The position numbers and the translations under genes are program-made. Under the pieces are notes generated by a model that worked only from the letters and a program-made list of their open reading frames with translations, had not been told where the DNA came from and did no database searches. A DNA stretch of 46,919 nucleotides from Streptococcus oralis (GTDB lineage Bacteria > Bacillota > Bacilli > Lactobacillales > Streptococcaceae). Positions 35,384 through 44,864 of the stretch are shown here, piece after piece. Every line of letters starts with the position of its first letter. The first letter of the stretch is position 1. Location of the stretch: the NCBI RefSeq assembly GCF_001578945.1, contig NZ_KQ969550.1:527952-574870 (forward strand). Reading direction: 5' to 3'.

Positions 35384-35389
35384 TATAAT
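35384..35389 (+). promoter_or_regulatory. -10 box of the DUF951 gene
   Basis: TATAAT 22 bp before the ATG. The -35 is not recognisable because it falls in the dnaN terminator. Confidence 0.55.
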
Positions 35390-35411
35390 CAAAACAGAAA
35401 AGGAGAGTAGT

Positions 35412-35606
35412 ATGTATCAAGTTGGAAATTTTGTTGAGATGAAAAAACCACATGCTTGCACAATTAAATCAACTGGTAAAAAAGCCAATCGTTGGGAAAT
35501 TACACGTGTAGGGGCAGATATCAAAATTAAATGTAGCAATTGTGACCACCTTGTCATGATGAGTCGCCATGATTTTGAACGAAAAATGAATAAGATTATT
35601 GACTAA
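35412..35606 (+). CDS. DUF951 family small protein (YyzM-like)
   Basis: 64-residue cytoplasmic protein of the DUF951 family, commonly found near the origin next to ychF in Firmicutes. It has a VGNFVEMKKPHAC start, the central NRWEITRVGADIKIKCSNCDHLVMMSR and one CxxC pair plus an earlier Cys, so zinc binding is possible. The function is unknown. I start at MYQVGNF because GGAGAG lies 6-7 nt upstream of that ATG. A longer reading to an upstream start would cross the dnaN terminator and the promoter. Confidence 0.88.
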   Translation: MYQVGNFVEMKKPHACTIKSTGKKANRWEITRVGADIKIKCSNCDHLVMMSRHDFERKMNKIID

Positions 35607-35648
35607 GAATCCTTAGTTAGAGAGTTAGCAAGTTTTCCCTTTTTGTGT

Positions 35649-35654
35649 TATAAT
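35649..35654 (+). promoter_or_regulatory. Extended -10 promoter of ychF
   Basis: TGTTATAAT (TGn plus perfect -10) with a weak TTAGCA 18 bp upstream (35625-35630). It is 36 bp before ychF. Confidence 0.7.
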
Positions 35655-35690
35655 GTTAGGGATTGAAATGAGAACGGAGAATGAGAAACT

Positions 35691-36806
35691 ATGGCTTTAA
35701 CAGCAGGTATCGTTGGTTTGCCAAATGTTGGTAAATCAACCCTTTTTAATGCAATTACAAAAGCAGGAGCAGAGGCAGCAAACTACCCATTTGCGACTAT
35801 CGATCCAAATGTTGGGATGGTAGAAGTTCCAGATGAACGCCTACAAAAACTAACGGAAATGATCACACCTAAAAAGACAGTCCCAACAACCTTTGAATTT
35901 ACAGATATTGCAGGGATTGTAAAAGGAGCTTCAAAAGGAGAAGGTCTAGGAAATAAATTCTTGGCTAATATTCGTGAAGTGGATGCGATTGTTCATGTTG
36001 TGCGTGCTTTTGATGATGAAAATGTTATGCGTGAGCAAGGACGTGAAGACGCTTTTGTAGATCCACTTGCAGATATTGATACCATTAACCTGGAGTTGAT
36101 TCTTGCTGACTTAGAATCAGTTAATAAACGCTATGCGCGTGTAGAAAAGATGGCACGTACGCAAAAAGATAAAGAATCAGTAGCAGAGTTTAACGTTCTT
36201 CAAAAGATTAAACCTGTTCTTGAAGATGGAAAATCAGCACGTACCATTGAATTTACAGATGAAGAGCAAAAAGTGGTCAAAAGTCTCTTCCTTTTGACGA
36301 CTAAACCAGTTCTTTATGTTGCTAATGTGGATGAGGATGTGGTTTCAGATCCAGATTCTATCGACTATGTTAAACAAATTCGAGAATTTGCAGCGACAGA
36401 AAATGCTGAAGTAGTAGTTATTTCTGCGCGTGCTGAAGAAGAAATTTCTGAGTTAGACGATGAAGATAAGCAAGAATTTCTTGAAGCACTTGGCTTGACA
36501 GAATCAGGCGTTGACAAGTTGACTCGAGCTGCTTACCACTTACTTGGACTTGGAACTTACTTTACAGCTGGTGAAAAAGAGGTTCGTGCTTGGACCTTTA
36601 AACGTGGTATGAAGGCTCCTCAAGCAGCTGGTATTATCCACTCAGACTTTGAAAAAGGCTTTATTCGTGCAGTAACCATGTCATATGAGGATCTAGTGAA
36701 ATATGGATCTGAAAAGGCTGTAAAAGAAGCTGGACGCTTGCGTGAAGAAGGAAAAGAATATATCGTTCAAGATGGCGATATCATGGAATTCCGCTTTAAC
36801 GTTTAA
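35691..36806 (+). CDS. ychF: Redox-regulated ATPase YchF (Obg-family)
   Basis: Obg-family P-loop protein that prefers ATP over GTP and associates with ribosomes; linked to stress and translational fidelity. The 371-residue protein has G1 GLPNVGKST (about 8-16), a G2/switch I region, G3 FTDIAGIV (about 69-76), the altered G4 NVDED in place of NKxD (which explains ATP preference), a coiled-coil insertion and a C-terminal TGS domain (about 280-365, [22 protein letters not shown]). Monocistronic between a -10 at 35649 and the terminator at 36832. Confidence 0.97.
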   Translation: MALTAGIVGLPNVGKSTLFNAITKAGAEAANYPFATIDPNVGMVEVPDERLQKLTEMITPKKTVPTTFEFTDIAGIVKGASKGEGLGNKFLANIREVDAIVHVVRAFDDENVMREQGREDAFVDPLADIDTINLELILADLESVNKRYARVEKMARTQKDKESVAEFNVLQKIKPVLEDGKSARTIEFTDEEQKVVKSLFLLTTKPVLYVANVDEDVVSDPDSIDYVKQIREFAATENAEVVVISARAEEEISELDDEDKQEFLEALGLTESGVDKLTRAAYHLLGLGTYFTAGEKEVRAWTFKRGMKAPQAAGIIHSDFEKGFIRAVTMSYEDLVKYGSEKAVKEAGRLREEGKEYIVQDGDIMEFRFNV

Positions 36807-36831
36807 TAACATTTAATAAATAGTGTCAATT

Positions 36832-36858
36832 AGGTTGGAAAAAAATTCCAACCCTTTT
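36832..36858 (+). terminator. Terminator of ychF
   Basis: GGTTGGAA/TTCCAACC 8-bp stem with a 5-nt A loop followed by CTTTTGG, 20 nt before pth. Confidence 0.78.
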
Positions 36859-36878
36859 GGCTTTTGAAAGGAAAATAA

Positions 36879-37448
36879 ATGACAAAATTACTTGTTGGAT
36901 TAGGAAATCCAGGGGATAAATATTTTGAAACCAAACACAATGTTGGATTTATGTTGATTGACCAACTAGCTAAAAAACAAAATGTCGCCTTTACACACGA
37001 CAAGATATTTCAAGCTGACCTAGCCTCTTTTTTCCTCAATGGAGAAAAAATTTATCTTGTCAAACCAACAACGTTTATGAATGAAAGTGGAAAGGCTGTT
37101 CATGCTTTATTGACTTACTATGGTTTAGATGTAGAAGATTTACTCGTTATTTACGACGATCTTGACATGGAAGTTGGGAAAATTCGTTTAAGAGCAAAGG
37201 GTTCAGCAGGCGGTCATAATGGTATCAAGTCTATTATTCAACATATTGGAACCCAAGTATTTAACCGTGTTAAAATAGGAATTGGAAGACCCAAAAAGGG
37301 CATGTCAGTTGTTCATCATGTTTTAAGTAAGTTTGATCAAGCTGACTATGTAGGTATTTTACAGTCAATTGACAAGGTTGACGATGCTGTAAATTACTAT
37401 TTACAAGAGAAAAACTTTGAGAAAACGATGCAGAGGTATAATGGATAA
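36879..37448 (+). CDS. pth: Peptidyl-tRNA hydrolase
   Basis: Recycles tRNA from peptidyl-tRNA released by aborted translation. The 189-residue protein has the catalytic His20 in KHNVGFM, the substrate-binding Asn in FMNESG (about 68-73), and the YDDLDM (about 91-96) and GSAGGHNG (about 108-115) signatures of bacterial Pth. AAAGG lies about 7-8 nt before ATG. The stop codon TAA is directly followed by the mfd ATG, so the two are co-transcribed and probably coupled. Confidence 0.97.
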   Translation: MTKLLVGLGNPGDKYFETKHNVGFMLIDQLAKKQNVAFTHDKIFQADLASFFLNGEKIYLVKPTTFMNESGKAVHALLTYYGLDVEDLLVIYDDLDMEVGKIRLRAKGSAGGHNGIKSIIQHIGTQVFNRVKIGIGRPKKGMSVVHHVLSKFDQADYVGILQSIDKVDDAVNYYLQEKNFEKTMQRYNG

Positions 37449-40400
37449 ATGGTGACTTTATTAGATTTATTCTCAGAAAATGATCAGATAAAAAAATGGC
37501 ATCAAAATCTGATAGATAAAAAAAGACAACTAATACTTGGTTTATCAACTTCTACCAAGGCTCTTGCAATTGCAAGCAGTCTAGAAAAAGAAAATAAGGT
37601 TGTGTTACTAACCTCGACTTATGGTGAAGCAGAACGAATTATCAGTGATCTTCTTTCTCTCTTAGGAGAGGAACTTGTCTATCCATTTTTGGTAGATGAC
37701 TCTCCTATGGTAGAGTTTTTGATGTCTTCGCAAGAAAAAATCATTTCGCGGGTTGAGGCCTTGCGTTTTTTGAGTGATCCGTCTAAGAAAGGGATTTTAG
37801 TTTGTAATATCGCAGCGAGTCGATTGATTTTACCCTCTCCGACTAGATTTAGAGAAAGTATTATAAAAATTGCAGTTGGCGAAGAATATGACCAACACGA
37901 GTTACTTCACCGGTTAAAGGAAATAGGCTATCGCAAAGTTACACAAGTACAGACCCAAGGTGAGTTTAGTATTCGAGGAGATATTTTAGATATTTTTGAG
38001 ATGTCTCAGTTAGAACCTTTCCGGATTGAGTTTTTTGGTGATGAAGTAGATGGTATTCGTACTTTTGAAGTCGAAACACAATTATCAAAAGAAAATCAGA
38101 CAGAACTTACCATCTTTCCAGCTAGTGATATGCTTTTAAAAGAAAGAGACTATTTACGAGGTCAGTCAGCTTTAGAAAAGCAAATTTCGAAGACCTTATC
38201 ACCAATCTTAAAATCATATTTGGAAGAAATTTTGTCAAGTTTTCATCAAAGACAAACACATTCAGATAGTCGAAAGTTTTTATCTTTATGTTACGATAAA
38301 ACATGGACTGTCTTTGATTATATTGAAAAAGATATACCAGTATTCTTTGATGACTATCAAAAATTGATGAATCAGTATGAAGCCTTTGAAAGAGAATTAG
38401 CGCAATACTTTACAGAAGATTTACAGAATGGTAAATCATTTTCTGAGATGCAGTATTTTGCAGATACAGAGCAAACCTATAAAAAACAAAGTCCAGTTAC
38501 CTTTTTCTCCAATCTGCAAAAGGGTTTAGGAAACCTCAAGTTTGATTACATTTATCAATTTAATCAATACCCTATGCAAGAGTTTTTCAATCAATTTTCT
38601 TTTCTTAAAGAAGAAATTGAGCGATATAAAAAAATGGACTACACTATTATCTTGCAGTCTAGCAATTCAATGGGAAGTAAAACATTGGAGGATGTTTTAG
38701 AGGAATATCAGATTAAATTGGATTCCAGAGAAAAGTCAAGCATCTGTAAAGAATCTATAAACTTGATTGAGGGTAACCTAAGACATGGTTTTCATTTTGT
38801 AGATGAAAAAATTCTCTTGATTACTGAATATGAGATTTTTCAAAAGAAATTAAAACGTCGTTTTAGAAGACAACATGCGTCAAATGCAGAGCGATTAAAA
38901 GATTATAATGAACTTGAAAAAGGGGACTACGTTGTTCACCATATCCATGGAATTGGTCAATATCTAGGAATCGAAACAATTGAAATCAAAGGGATTCACC
39001 GTGATTATGTCAGTGTTCAATACCAAAACGGGGATCAAATCTCCATTCCAGTAGAGCAGATTCAGTTACTGTCCAAATATGTTTCAAGTGATGGGAAACC
39101 TCCTAAACTCAATAAATTAAATGACGGTCATTTTAAAAAGGCCAAGCAAAAAGTTAAGAATCAGGTAGAGGATATAGCTGACGATTTAATTAAACTCTAT
39201 TCTGAGCGTAGTCAGTTGAAGGGGTTTGCTTTCTCAGCTGATGATGATGAGCAACATGCTTTTGATGATGCTTTCCCTTATGTTGAAACGGATGATCAAC
39301 TTCGTAGTATTGAGGAAATCAAGAGAGATATGCAGGATTCTCATCCCATGGATCGACTTTTAGTTGGGGATGTTGGTTTTGGAAAGACTGAAGTTGCAAT
39401 GCGTGCAGCCTTTAAGGCGGTCAATGATCACAAACAGGTTGTCGTTCTAGTTCCGACGACGGTTTTAGCACAACAACACTATACGAGTTTTAAGGAACGA
39501 TTCCAAAATTTTGCTGTTAATATTGATGTGTTGAGTCGCTTTAGAAGTAAAAAAGAGCAGGCAGAGACACTTGAAAAATTAAAGAATGGTCAAGTTGATA
39601 TTTTGATTGGAACGCATCGTGTTTTGTCAAAAGATGTTGTGTTTTCAGATTTGGGATTGATGATTATTGATGAAGAACAACGATTTGGTGTTAAGCATAA
39701 GGAAACTTTGAAAGAACTGAAAAAACAAGTAGATGTCCTAACCTTGACAGCAACGCCAATCCCTCGTACCCTTCACATGTCTATGCTGGGCATCCGAGAT
39801 TTGTCTGTTATTGAAACTCCTCCAACTAATCGCTATCCTGTTCAAACCTATGTATTGGAGAAGAATCCTAGTGTGATTCGTGATGCTGTTTTACGTGAAA
39901 TGGAGCGTGGAGGTCAAGTTTACTATCTTTACAATAAAGTTGACACGATTGACCAGAAGGTTTCAGAATTACAGGAGTTGATTCCAGAGGCTTCAATTGG
40001 TTATGTTAATGGGCAAATGAGTGAAATTCAGTTGGAAAACACTTTATTGGACTTTATTGAAGGTCAGTATGATATTTTGGTAACAACTACCATTATTGAG
40101 ACAGGAGTTGACATTCCGAATGCCAATACCTTATTTATTGAAAATGCAGACCATATGGGCTTGTCAACCTTGTATCAATTAAGAGGAAGAGTTGGTCGTA
40201 GTAATCGCATTGCCTATGCTTATCTTATGTATCGCCCAGAAAAATCAATTAGTGAAGTATCTGAGAAGAGATTAGAAGCGATTAAGGGATTTACAGAATT
40301 AGGCTCAGGATTTAAGATTGCGATGCGAGACCTTTCGATTCGTGGAGCAGGAAATCTATTAGGAAAGTCCCAGTCTGGTTTCATTGATTCTGTTGGTTTT

Positions 40401-40952
40401 GAATTGTATTCTCAGTTACTAGAGGAAGCTATTGCTAAACGTAACGGCAACGGGAATAAAAGAACCAAAGGGAATGCTGAGTTGATTTTACAAATTGATG
40501 CCTATCTTCCTGATACTTATATTTCTGACCAACGACATAAAATTGAGATTTACAAAAAAATTCGTCAAATTGACAATCGTGTCAACTATGAAGAACTACG
40601 AGAAGAGTTAATGGATCGTTTTGGAGAATATCCCGATGTGGTGGCTTATCTTTTAGAGATTGGTTTGGTCAAATCATACTTGGACAAAGTATTTGTAGAA
40701 CGTGTGGAGAGAAAAGAAAATAAGATTACAGTTCAATTTGAAACAATTACTCAGCGACTGTTCTTGGCTCAAGATTATTTTAAAGCCTTATCCGCAACAA
40801 ATTTAAAAGCAGCTATAGCGGAGAATAGAGGATTAATGGAAGTCGTATTCGATGTCCGAAACAAGAAGGATTATGAAATTTTAGAAGGTTTGCTGATTTT
40901 CGGAGAAAGTTTATTAGAGATAAAAGAATCAAAGGAAGCGAATCCCATTTAA
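37449..40952 (+). CDS. mfd: Transcription-repair coupling factor Mfd
   Basis: SF2 DNA translocase that removes stalled RNA polymerase and recruits UvrA to template-strand lesions. The 1167-residue protein has an N-terminal UvrB-like region (about 1-350) and an RNA-polymerase interaction (CarD-like) domain near 480-560 (ELEKGDYVVHHIHGIGQYLG). The helicase motor has Walker A GDVGFGKTE (about 636-644), DEEQ, TATPIPRT, and QLRGRVGRS in motif VI. A C-terminal TRCF domain with DRFGEYPD completes it. It follows pth with no gap, and no separate RBS beyond that inside pth is evident. Confidence 0.97.
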   Translation: MVTLLDLFSENDQIKKWHQNLIDKKRQLILGLSTSTKALAIASSLEKENKVVLLTSTYGEAERIISDLLSLLGEELVYPFLVDDSPMVEFLMSSQEKIISRVEALRFLSDPSKKGILVCNIAASRLILPSPTRFRESIIKIAVGEEYDQHELLHRLKEIGYRKVTQVQTQGEFSIRGDILDIFEMSQLEPFRIEFFGDEVDGIRTFEVETQLSKENQTELTIFPASDMLLKERDYLRGQSALEKQISKTLSPILKSYLEEILSSFHQRQTHSDSRKFLSLCYDKTWTVFDYIEKDIPVFFDDYQKLMNQYEAFERELAQYFTEDLQNGKSFSEMQYFADTEQTYKKQSPVTFFSNLQKGLGNLKFDYIYQFNQYPMQEFFNQFSFLKEEIERYKKMDYTIILQSSNSMGSKTLEDVLEEYQIKLDSREKSSICKESINLIEGNLRHGFHFVDEKILLITEYEIFQKKLKRRFRRQHASNAERLKDYNELEKGDYVVHHIHGIGQYLGIETIEIKGIHRDYVSVQYQNGDQISIPVEQIQLLSKYVSSDGKPPKLNKLNDGHFKKAKQKVKNQVEDIADDLIKLYSERSQLKGFAFSADDDEQHAFDDAFPYVETDDQLRSIEEIKRDMQDSHPMDRLLVGDVGFGKTEVAMRAAFKAVNDHKQVVVLVPTTVLAQQHYTSFKERFQNFAVNIDVLSRFRSKKEQAETLEKLKNGQVDILIGTHRVLSKDVVFSDLGLMIIDEEQRFGVKHKETLKELKKQVDVLTLTATPIPRTLHMSMLGIRDLSVIETPPTNRYPVQTYVLEKNPSVIRDAVLREMERGGQVYYLYNKVDTIDQKVSELQELIPEASIGYVNGQMSEIQLENTLLDFIEGQYDILVTTTIIETGVDIPNANTLFIENADHMGLSTLYQLRGRVGRSNRIAYAYLMYRPEKSISEVSEKRLEAIKGFTELGSGFKIAMRDLSIRGAGNLLGKSQSGFIDSVGFELYSQLLEEAIAKRNGNGNKRTKGNAELILQIDAYLPDTYISDQRHKIEIYKKIRQIDNRVNYEELREELMDRFGEYPDVVAYLLEIGLVKSYLDKVFVERVERKENKITVQFETITQRLFLAQDYFKALSATNLKAAIAENRGLMEVVFDVRNKKDYEILEGLLIFGESLLEIKESKEANPI

Positions 40953-40980
40953 CATTTTTCTTCTATAAAAAGGATAAAAA

Positions 40981-40989
40981 TGGTACAAT
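40981..40989 (+). promoter_or_regulatory. Extended -10-like element before the S4 gene
   Basis: TGGTACAAT, 21 bp before the rqcP-like start. No good -35, so a modest promoter at most. Confidence 0.5.
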
Positions 40990-41009
40990 AATAATTTGAG
41001 GTAATAAAA

Positions 41010-41276
41010 ATGAGATTAGACAAGTATTTAAAAGTTTCACGAATTATTAAGCGCCGCACAGTCGCAAAAGAAGTAGCAGATAAAGGTAGAATCAAGGTGA
41101 ATGGAATCTTGGCCAAAAGTTCAACGGATTTGAAAGTTGATGACCAAGTTGAAATTCGCTTTGGAAATAAGTTGTTGCTTGTTAAAGTACTAGAGATGAA
41201 AGATAGTACAAAAAAAGAAGATGCAGCAGGCATGTATGAAATTCTCAGTGAAACACGGGTAGAAGAAAATGTCTAA
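41010..41276 (+). CDS. RqcP-like S4-domain protein (YabO/Hsp15 family)
   Basis: 88-residue protein made almost entirely of an S4 RNA-binding domain: [27 protein letters not shown] (residues 1-27 region), then VNGILAKSS and [10 protein letters not shown]. It corresponds to B. subtilis YabO/RqcP, which works with RqcH in adding alanine tails to stalled nascent chains during ribosome quality control. Its position between mfd and divIC is the conserved Firmicute order (yabO-divIC). GAGG lies 8 nt before ATG and its end overlaps divIC by 8 nt. Confidence 0.92.
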   Translation: MRLDKYLKVSRIIKRRTVAKEVADKGRIKVNGILAKSSTDLKVDDQVEIRFGNKLLLVKVLEMKDSTKKEDAAGMYEILSETRVEENV

Positions 41277-41637
41277 AAATATTGTACAGATGAATAATTC
41301 TTTTATTCAAAATGAACATCAACGTCGTCGTTACCTGATGAAGGAGAGACAAAAAAGAAATCGTTTTATGGGTTGGATCCTTATTTTGATGATCTTGTTG
41401 TTTATTTTACCAACTTATAACTTGGCCCAAAGCTATGATCAGTTATTGCAACGCCGTCAGCAATTGACAGAGTTGAAAGAGCAGTACCAAACTCTTAGTG
41501 ACGAAAAGGATAAGGAATCTGCTTTTGCTGCAAAGTTGAAAGATGAAGACTATGTAGCAAAATATGCACGCGCCAAGTACTATTACTCAAAGAAACGAGA
41601 AGCAATTTACACAATTCCAGATTTGCTTCCGAGGTAA
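41269..41637 (+). CDS. divIC: Cell division protein DivIC (FtsB-like)
   Basis: Bitopic septal protein that forms the FtsL-DivIB-DivIC subcomplex and helps activate septal wall synthesis. The 122-residue protein has a basic cytoplasmic head (1-36), one membrane helix (about 37-55, [17 protein letters not shown]) and an extracellular coiled coil (about 60-95, [19 protein letters not shown]), ending with the [20 protein letters not shown] motif typical of DivIC/FtsB. It overlaps the S4 gene by 8 nt. Confidence 0.94.
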   Translation: MSKNIVQMNNSFIQNEHQRRRYLMKERQKRNRFMGWILILMILLFILPTYNLAQSYDQLLQRRQQLTELKEQYQTLSDEKDKESAFAAKLKDEDYVAKYARAKYYYSKKREAIYTIPDLLPR

Positions 41638-41641
41638 TGTC

Positions 41642-41764
41642 ATGGAAAATTTATTGGAAGTTGTTGAGCAATTTCTAAGTTTATCAGATGAAAAATTAGA
41701 GGAATTGGCAGCTAAAAACCATTTATTACGATTACAAGAAGAAAGGGAAGAGAAGAATGCGTAA
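41642..41764 (+). CDS. Small conserved streptococcal protein of unknown function (40 aa)
   Basis: 40-residue, acidic, soluble peptide MENLLEVVEQFLSLSDEKLE followed by [20 protein letters not shown]. It is predicted to be entirely helical with heptad-like leucines, which could allow coiled-coil pairing. It starts 4 nt after the divIC stop, with an in-frame ATG preceded by GAGGTAATGTC, and overlaps the next gene by 8 nt. Pneumococcus carries a similar short gene at this place. Conservation of position suggests it is translated and may relate to division or to the neighbouring serine hydrolase. I cannot assign a function. Confidence 0.82.
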   Translation: MENLLEVVEQFLSLSDEKLEELAAKNHLLRLQEEREEKNA

Positions 41765-43028
41765 GTTCTTAGTAGTGTTATCGCTACTATCTGTTTTTAT
41801 CATAACTTCAAGAGTAGTTAGCACGGAAAAACAGCTTCCTTACTCTTCACAAGAAATTTATTATCTAACTGAATCTGATCATGGATTTTACTATAAAGAA
41901 GTTCTTGAATCGCCAATGGTTTACGGAGAAACAGCTGTCTATGCTAATGAAGATCTTGTTAAGGAATCTGGTAAACTGACTTCTGGAACAGCCTTTAAAA
42001 TCGTAGAATGGCGTTTGAATAGACAAGGTGTTCCTATTTTTAAATTAGACAATCATCAGTTTATTGCTGCAGATAAGCGTTTAGTCTATGATCAAAGTCA
42101 AGTTCAAACTCAAAATAGACAAGTATGGTTGGACCCGGGTTTTGTCATCTATAACAGTCCTTATGTTGCTAAAGAAATTTCTTCATCCCTCTTTCCCTAT
42201 CAACGCGTAACAGTGGATAGAACCCTCTTTGCTGAGGGACAAGAATTTCTTCATATTGATCAAGTTGGGTGGGTATCAAAAGAGTTCGTCTCAGAAGAGG
42301 ATAATCGTATCCAGAAGGTTCAAGAAGTTTTATCAAAGAATTATCAGAATGAAAATTACTCTATTTATGTTAAACAACTGAGTACAGGTAAAGAGGCTGG
42401 GGTGAATGAAGACAGCAAACTCTATGCAGCTAGCATCTTGAAACTAGCCTATCTTTATTACGCTCAAGATAAGATAAATCAGGGGGAATATACGCTGAAC
42501 AGCAACTTCAAGTATATCCCAGAAGTAAATAGTTTCCCTGGATCCTATAAACCAGAAGGTAGCGGTAGTTTACCTAAAACAGGAGACAACAAAGATTACA
42601 GTCTCCAACAGTTAATTACTAAGGTAACAAAAGAATCTGACAATGTTGCTCATAATATTTTAGGTTATTACGTGACCAATCAATCTGATGGGGCTTTTAA
42701 AGAGAAAATGTCTACTATTATGGGTGAAGATTGGGATGTGAATGATAAATTGACTTCTTCAAAAATGGCTGGAAAGGTCATGGAAGCTATTTATAATCAG
42801 AATGGTTTTGTTTTAGAGTCTCTAAGTAAAACGAATTTTGATAACCAACGAATTGCGAAAGGTGTTTCGGTTAAGGTAGCTCATAAAATTGGAGATGCCG
42901 ACGAGTTTAAACATGACACTGCGATTGTTTATACTGATTCTCCTTTCATTCTCTCTATTTTTACCAAAAATTCTGATTATGACACCATTGCTAAGATAGC
43001 CAAGGATGTCTATGAGGTTCTAAAATGA
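41757..43028 (+). CDS. Secreted serine hydrolase, class A beta-lactamase-like fold
   Basis: 423-residue exported protein with a signal peptide or anchor (about 1-20), an N-terminal wall-associated region of SH3-like repeats (about 30-175) and a C-terminal penicillin-recognising domain (about 190-420). Active-site motifs are SILK (SxxK, near residue 224), SDN (ESDNVAHN, near 297) and KIG in place of KTG ([11 protein letters not shown], near 377). It has the class A beta-lactamase layout but lacks the Glu166-type omega loop in a form I can recognise, so a cell-wall or peptide role is as likely as beta-lactam hydrolysis. It overlaps tilS by 4 nt. Confidence 0.88.
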   Translation: MRKFLVVLSLLSVFIITSRVVSTEKQLPYSSQEIYYLTESDHGFYYKEVLESPMVYGETAVYANEDLVKESGKLTSGTAFKIVEWRLNRQGVPIFKLDNHQFIAADKRLVYDQSQVQTQNRQVWLDPGFVIYNSPYVAKEISSSLFPYQRVTVDRTLFAEGQEFLHIDQVGWVSKEFVSEEDNRIQKVQEVLSKNYQNENYSIYVKQLSTGKEAGVNEDSKLYAASILKLAYLYYAQDKINQGEYTLNSNFKYIPEVNSFPGSYKPEGSGSLPKTGDNKDYSLQQLITKVTKESDNVAHNILGYYVTNQSDGAFKEKMSTIMGEDWDVNDKLTSSKMAGKVMEAIYNQNGFVLESLSKTNFDNQRIAKGVSVKVAHKIGDADEFKHDTAIVYTDSPFILSIFTKNSDYDTIAKIAKDVYEVLK

Positions 43029-44302
43029 GAGAGCAGGATTTTTTAAATCATTTTCTCCAAAAAGAGTATTTCAAAAAACATTCTAAAGTTGTGTTGGCTC
43101 TGTCTGGTGGACTGGATTCGATGTTTTTATTTCATCTATTGTCTACTTATCAAAATGAGTTAGAAATTAAGCTGATTGTAGCACATGTCAACCATAAGCA
43201 AAGAAGCGAGTCTGACTGGGAGGAAAATGAACTAAGGAAGTTAGCTGATGCAGCTGGACTTCCTATTTATATCACAAGTTTTTCAGGAGACTTTTCAGAA
43301 GCGCGTGCTCGAGAGTTTCGCTATGATTTTTTTAGAAAAATCATGAAAGAGGTTGGAGCGACTGCCTTGGTCACTGCCCACCATGCAGATGATCAGGTTG
43401 AAACGATTTTGATGCGCTTGATTCGAGGAAGTAGACTACGTCATTTAACAGGAATAAAAGAAAGTCAAGTAGTTGATGGAATTGAAATCATCCGTCCCTT
43501 GTTGCATTTTCATAAAAAAGATTTTCCACCAATTGTTCATTTCGAAGATCAAACAAATCAGGAAAATACTTATTTTCGCAATCGCATTCGGAATAGGTAT
43601 TTACCAGAACTTGAAAAAGAAAATCCTCGTCTTAAATCCGCTCTTTTAGATTTTGGAAGGGAAGTTTCAGATTACCAAGCAACAATAACGGAACTTTCGA
43701 AACAAATTGATGTGGAAGATTTGAATGAGCTCTTTTCATTCTCACGACAAACTCAAGGAGTCCTGCTTCAGAATTATCTCAATCAATTTCCAGACTTAAA
43801 TCTGACAAAGGCTCAGTTTGCAGAAGTTCGACAGATTTTAGCAACTAAAAGTCAGTATCGTCACTCACTGAAAAATGGTTATGAATTGATCAAAGAGTAT
43901 CAGAATTTTCGAGTTTGCAAAATCAGTCTACAGGCTGATGAAAAGGAAAGTGAACTTGTGTTACACTATCAAAATCAGGTTCAACATTCCGGCTATTTAT
44001 TTTCTTTCGGAATTCCTTTGGAAGGAGCTTCAGTTCAAAAAATAGATGTTTCACGAGAAACACCTGTATATATTAGATGTCGAAAACCTGGCGATGTTCT
44101 TATCATGAATGGTCACCGAAAGAAACTGAGACGTTTATTTATAGATTTGAAAATCCCTATTGAAAAACGAAAAACAACCCCTATTATTGAGCAATTTGGA
44201 GAAATTGTCTCAATTTTAGGAATTGCGACCAGTGATTTGAGTAAAAACACGAAAAATGATATAATGAACACTGTACTTTATATAGAAAAAATAGATAGGT
44301 AA
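43025..44302 (+). CDS. tilS: tRNA(Ile)-lysidine synthetase
   Basis: Essential enzyme that converts C34 of tRNA-Ile(CAU) to lysidine with ATP and lysine, switching codon recognition from AUG to AUA. The 425-residue protein has the PP-loop SGGLDS (27-32), the HVNHKQR segment near 55-61, the [11 protein letters not shown] motif (about 116-126), and a C-terminal TilS domain ([28 protein letters not shown]). The start overlaps the serine hydrolase stop (ATGA). A parS-like 16-mer is embedded at 44047-44062. Confidence 0.96.
   Translation: MREQDFLNHFLQKEYFKKHSKVVLALSGGLDSMFLFHLLSTYQNELEIKLIVAHVNHKQRSESDWEENELRKLADAAGLPIYITSFSGDFSEARAREFRYDFFRKIMKEVGATALVTAHHADDQVETILMRLIRGSRLRHLTGIKESQVVDGIEIIRPLLHFHKKDFPPIVHFEDQTNQENTYFRNRIRNRYLPELEKENPRLKSALLDFGREVSDYQATITELSKQIDVEDLNELFSFSRQTQGVLLQNYLNQFPDLNLTKAQFAEVRQILATKSQYRHSLKNGYELIKEYQNFRVCKISLQADEKESELVLHYQNQVQHSGYLFSFGIPLEGASVQKIDVSRETPVYIRCRKPGDVLIMNGHRKKLRRLFIDLKIPIEKRKTTPIIEQFGEIVSILGIATSDLSKNTKNDIMNTVLYIEKIDR
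44047..44062. promoter_or_regulatory. parS-like site 3 (one mismatch), inside tilS
   Basis: TGTTTCACGAGAAACA differs from the 16-bp parS consensus TGTTTCACGTGAAACA at one central base. It is the only candidate I see right of oriC, about 11.5 kb away. Confidence 0.7.
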
Positions 44303-44306
44303 AAAG

Positions 44307-44849
44307 ATGTTAGAACACGATATTAAAAAAATCCTTGTTTCACACGATGAGATTACAGAAGCAGCTAAAAAGCTAGGTGCGCAACTAACAAAAGAATATG
44401 AGGGGAAAAATCCAGTTCTTGTTGGAATTTTGAAAGGATCGATTCCTTTTATGGCTGAATTGGTCAAACATATTGATACGCATATTGAGATGGATTTCAT
44501 GATGGTATCTAGCTACCATGGTGGAACAGCAAGCAGTGGTGTCATCAATATCAAACAAGACGTAACTCAAAATATCAAAGGAAGACACGTTATCTTTGTA
44601 GAAGATATCATTGACACAGGTCAAACTTTGAAGAATTTGAGAGATATGTTTAAGGAAAGAGAAGCAGCATCTGTTAAGATTGCAACTTTGTTAGACAAAC
44701 CAGAGGGGCGTGTTGTTGAAATTGAAGCAGATTATACTTGCTTCACCGTTCCAAATGAGTTTGTTGTAGGATATGGTTTGGACTACAAAGAACATTATCG
44801 CAATCTTCCTTATGTTGGAGTGTTGAAAGAGGAAGTTTATTCAAATTAG
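44307..44849 (+). CDS. hpt: Hypoxanthine-guanine phosphoribosyltransferase
   Basis: Purine salvage enzyme that makes IMP and GMP from hypoxanthine or guanine and PRPP. The 180-residue protein has the PRPP loop EDIIDTGQT (99-107), the flexible-loop segment [14 protein letters not shown], the ILKGS phosphate loop (41-45) and the C-terminal [18 protein letters not shown] typical of bacterial Hpt. It starts 4 nt after the tilS stop. The order tilS-hpt-ftsH is conserved in Firmicutes. Confidence 0.97.
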   Translation: MLEHDIKKILVSHDEITEAAKKLGAQLTKEYEGKNPVLVGILKGSIPFMAELVKHIDTHIEMDFMMVSSYHGGTASSGVINIKQDVTQNIKGRHVIFVEDIIDTGQTLKNLRDMFKEREAASVKIATLLDKPEGRVVEIEADYTCFTVPNEFVVGYGLDYKEHYRNLPYVGVLKEEVYSN

Positions 44850-44864
44850 AAAGAGCATTCTTTA

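Noticed and set aside
35501-35510. TACACGTGTA palindrome as a further parS
   Set aside because: It shares only the central CACGTG with parS and lacks the GTTTCAC/GTGAAAC arms.
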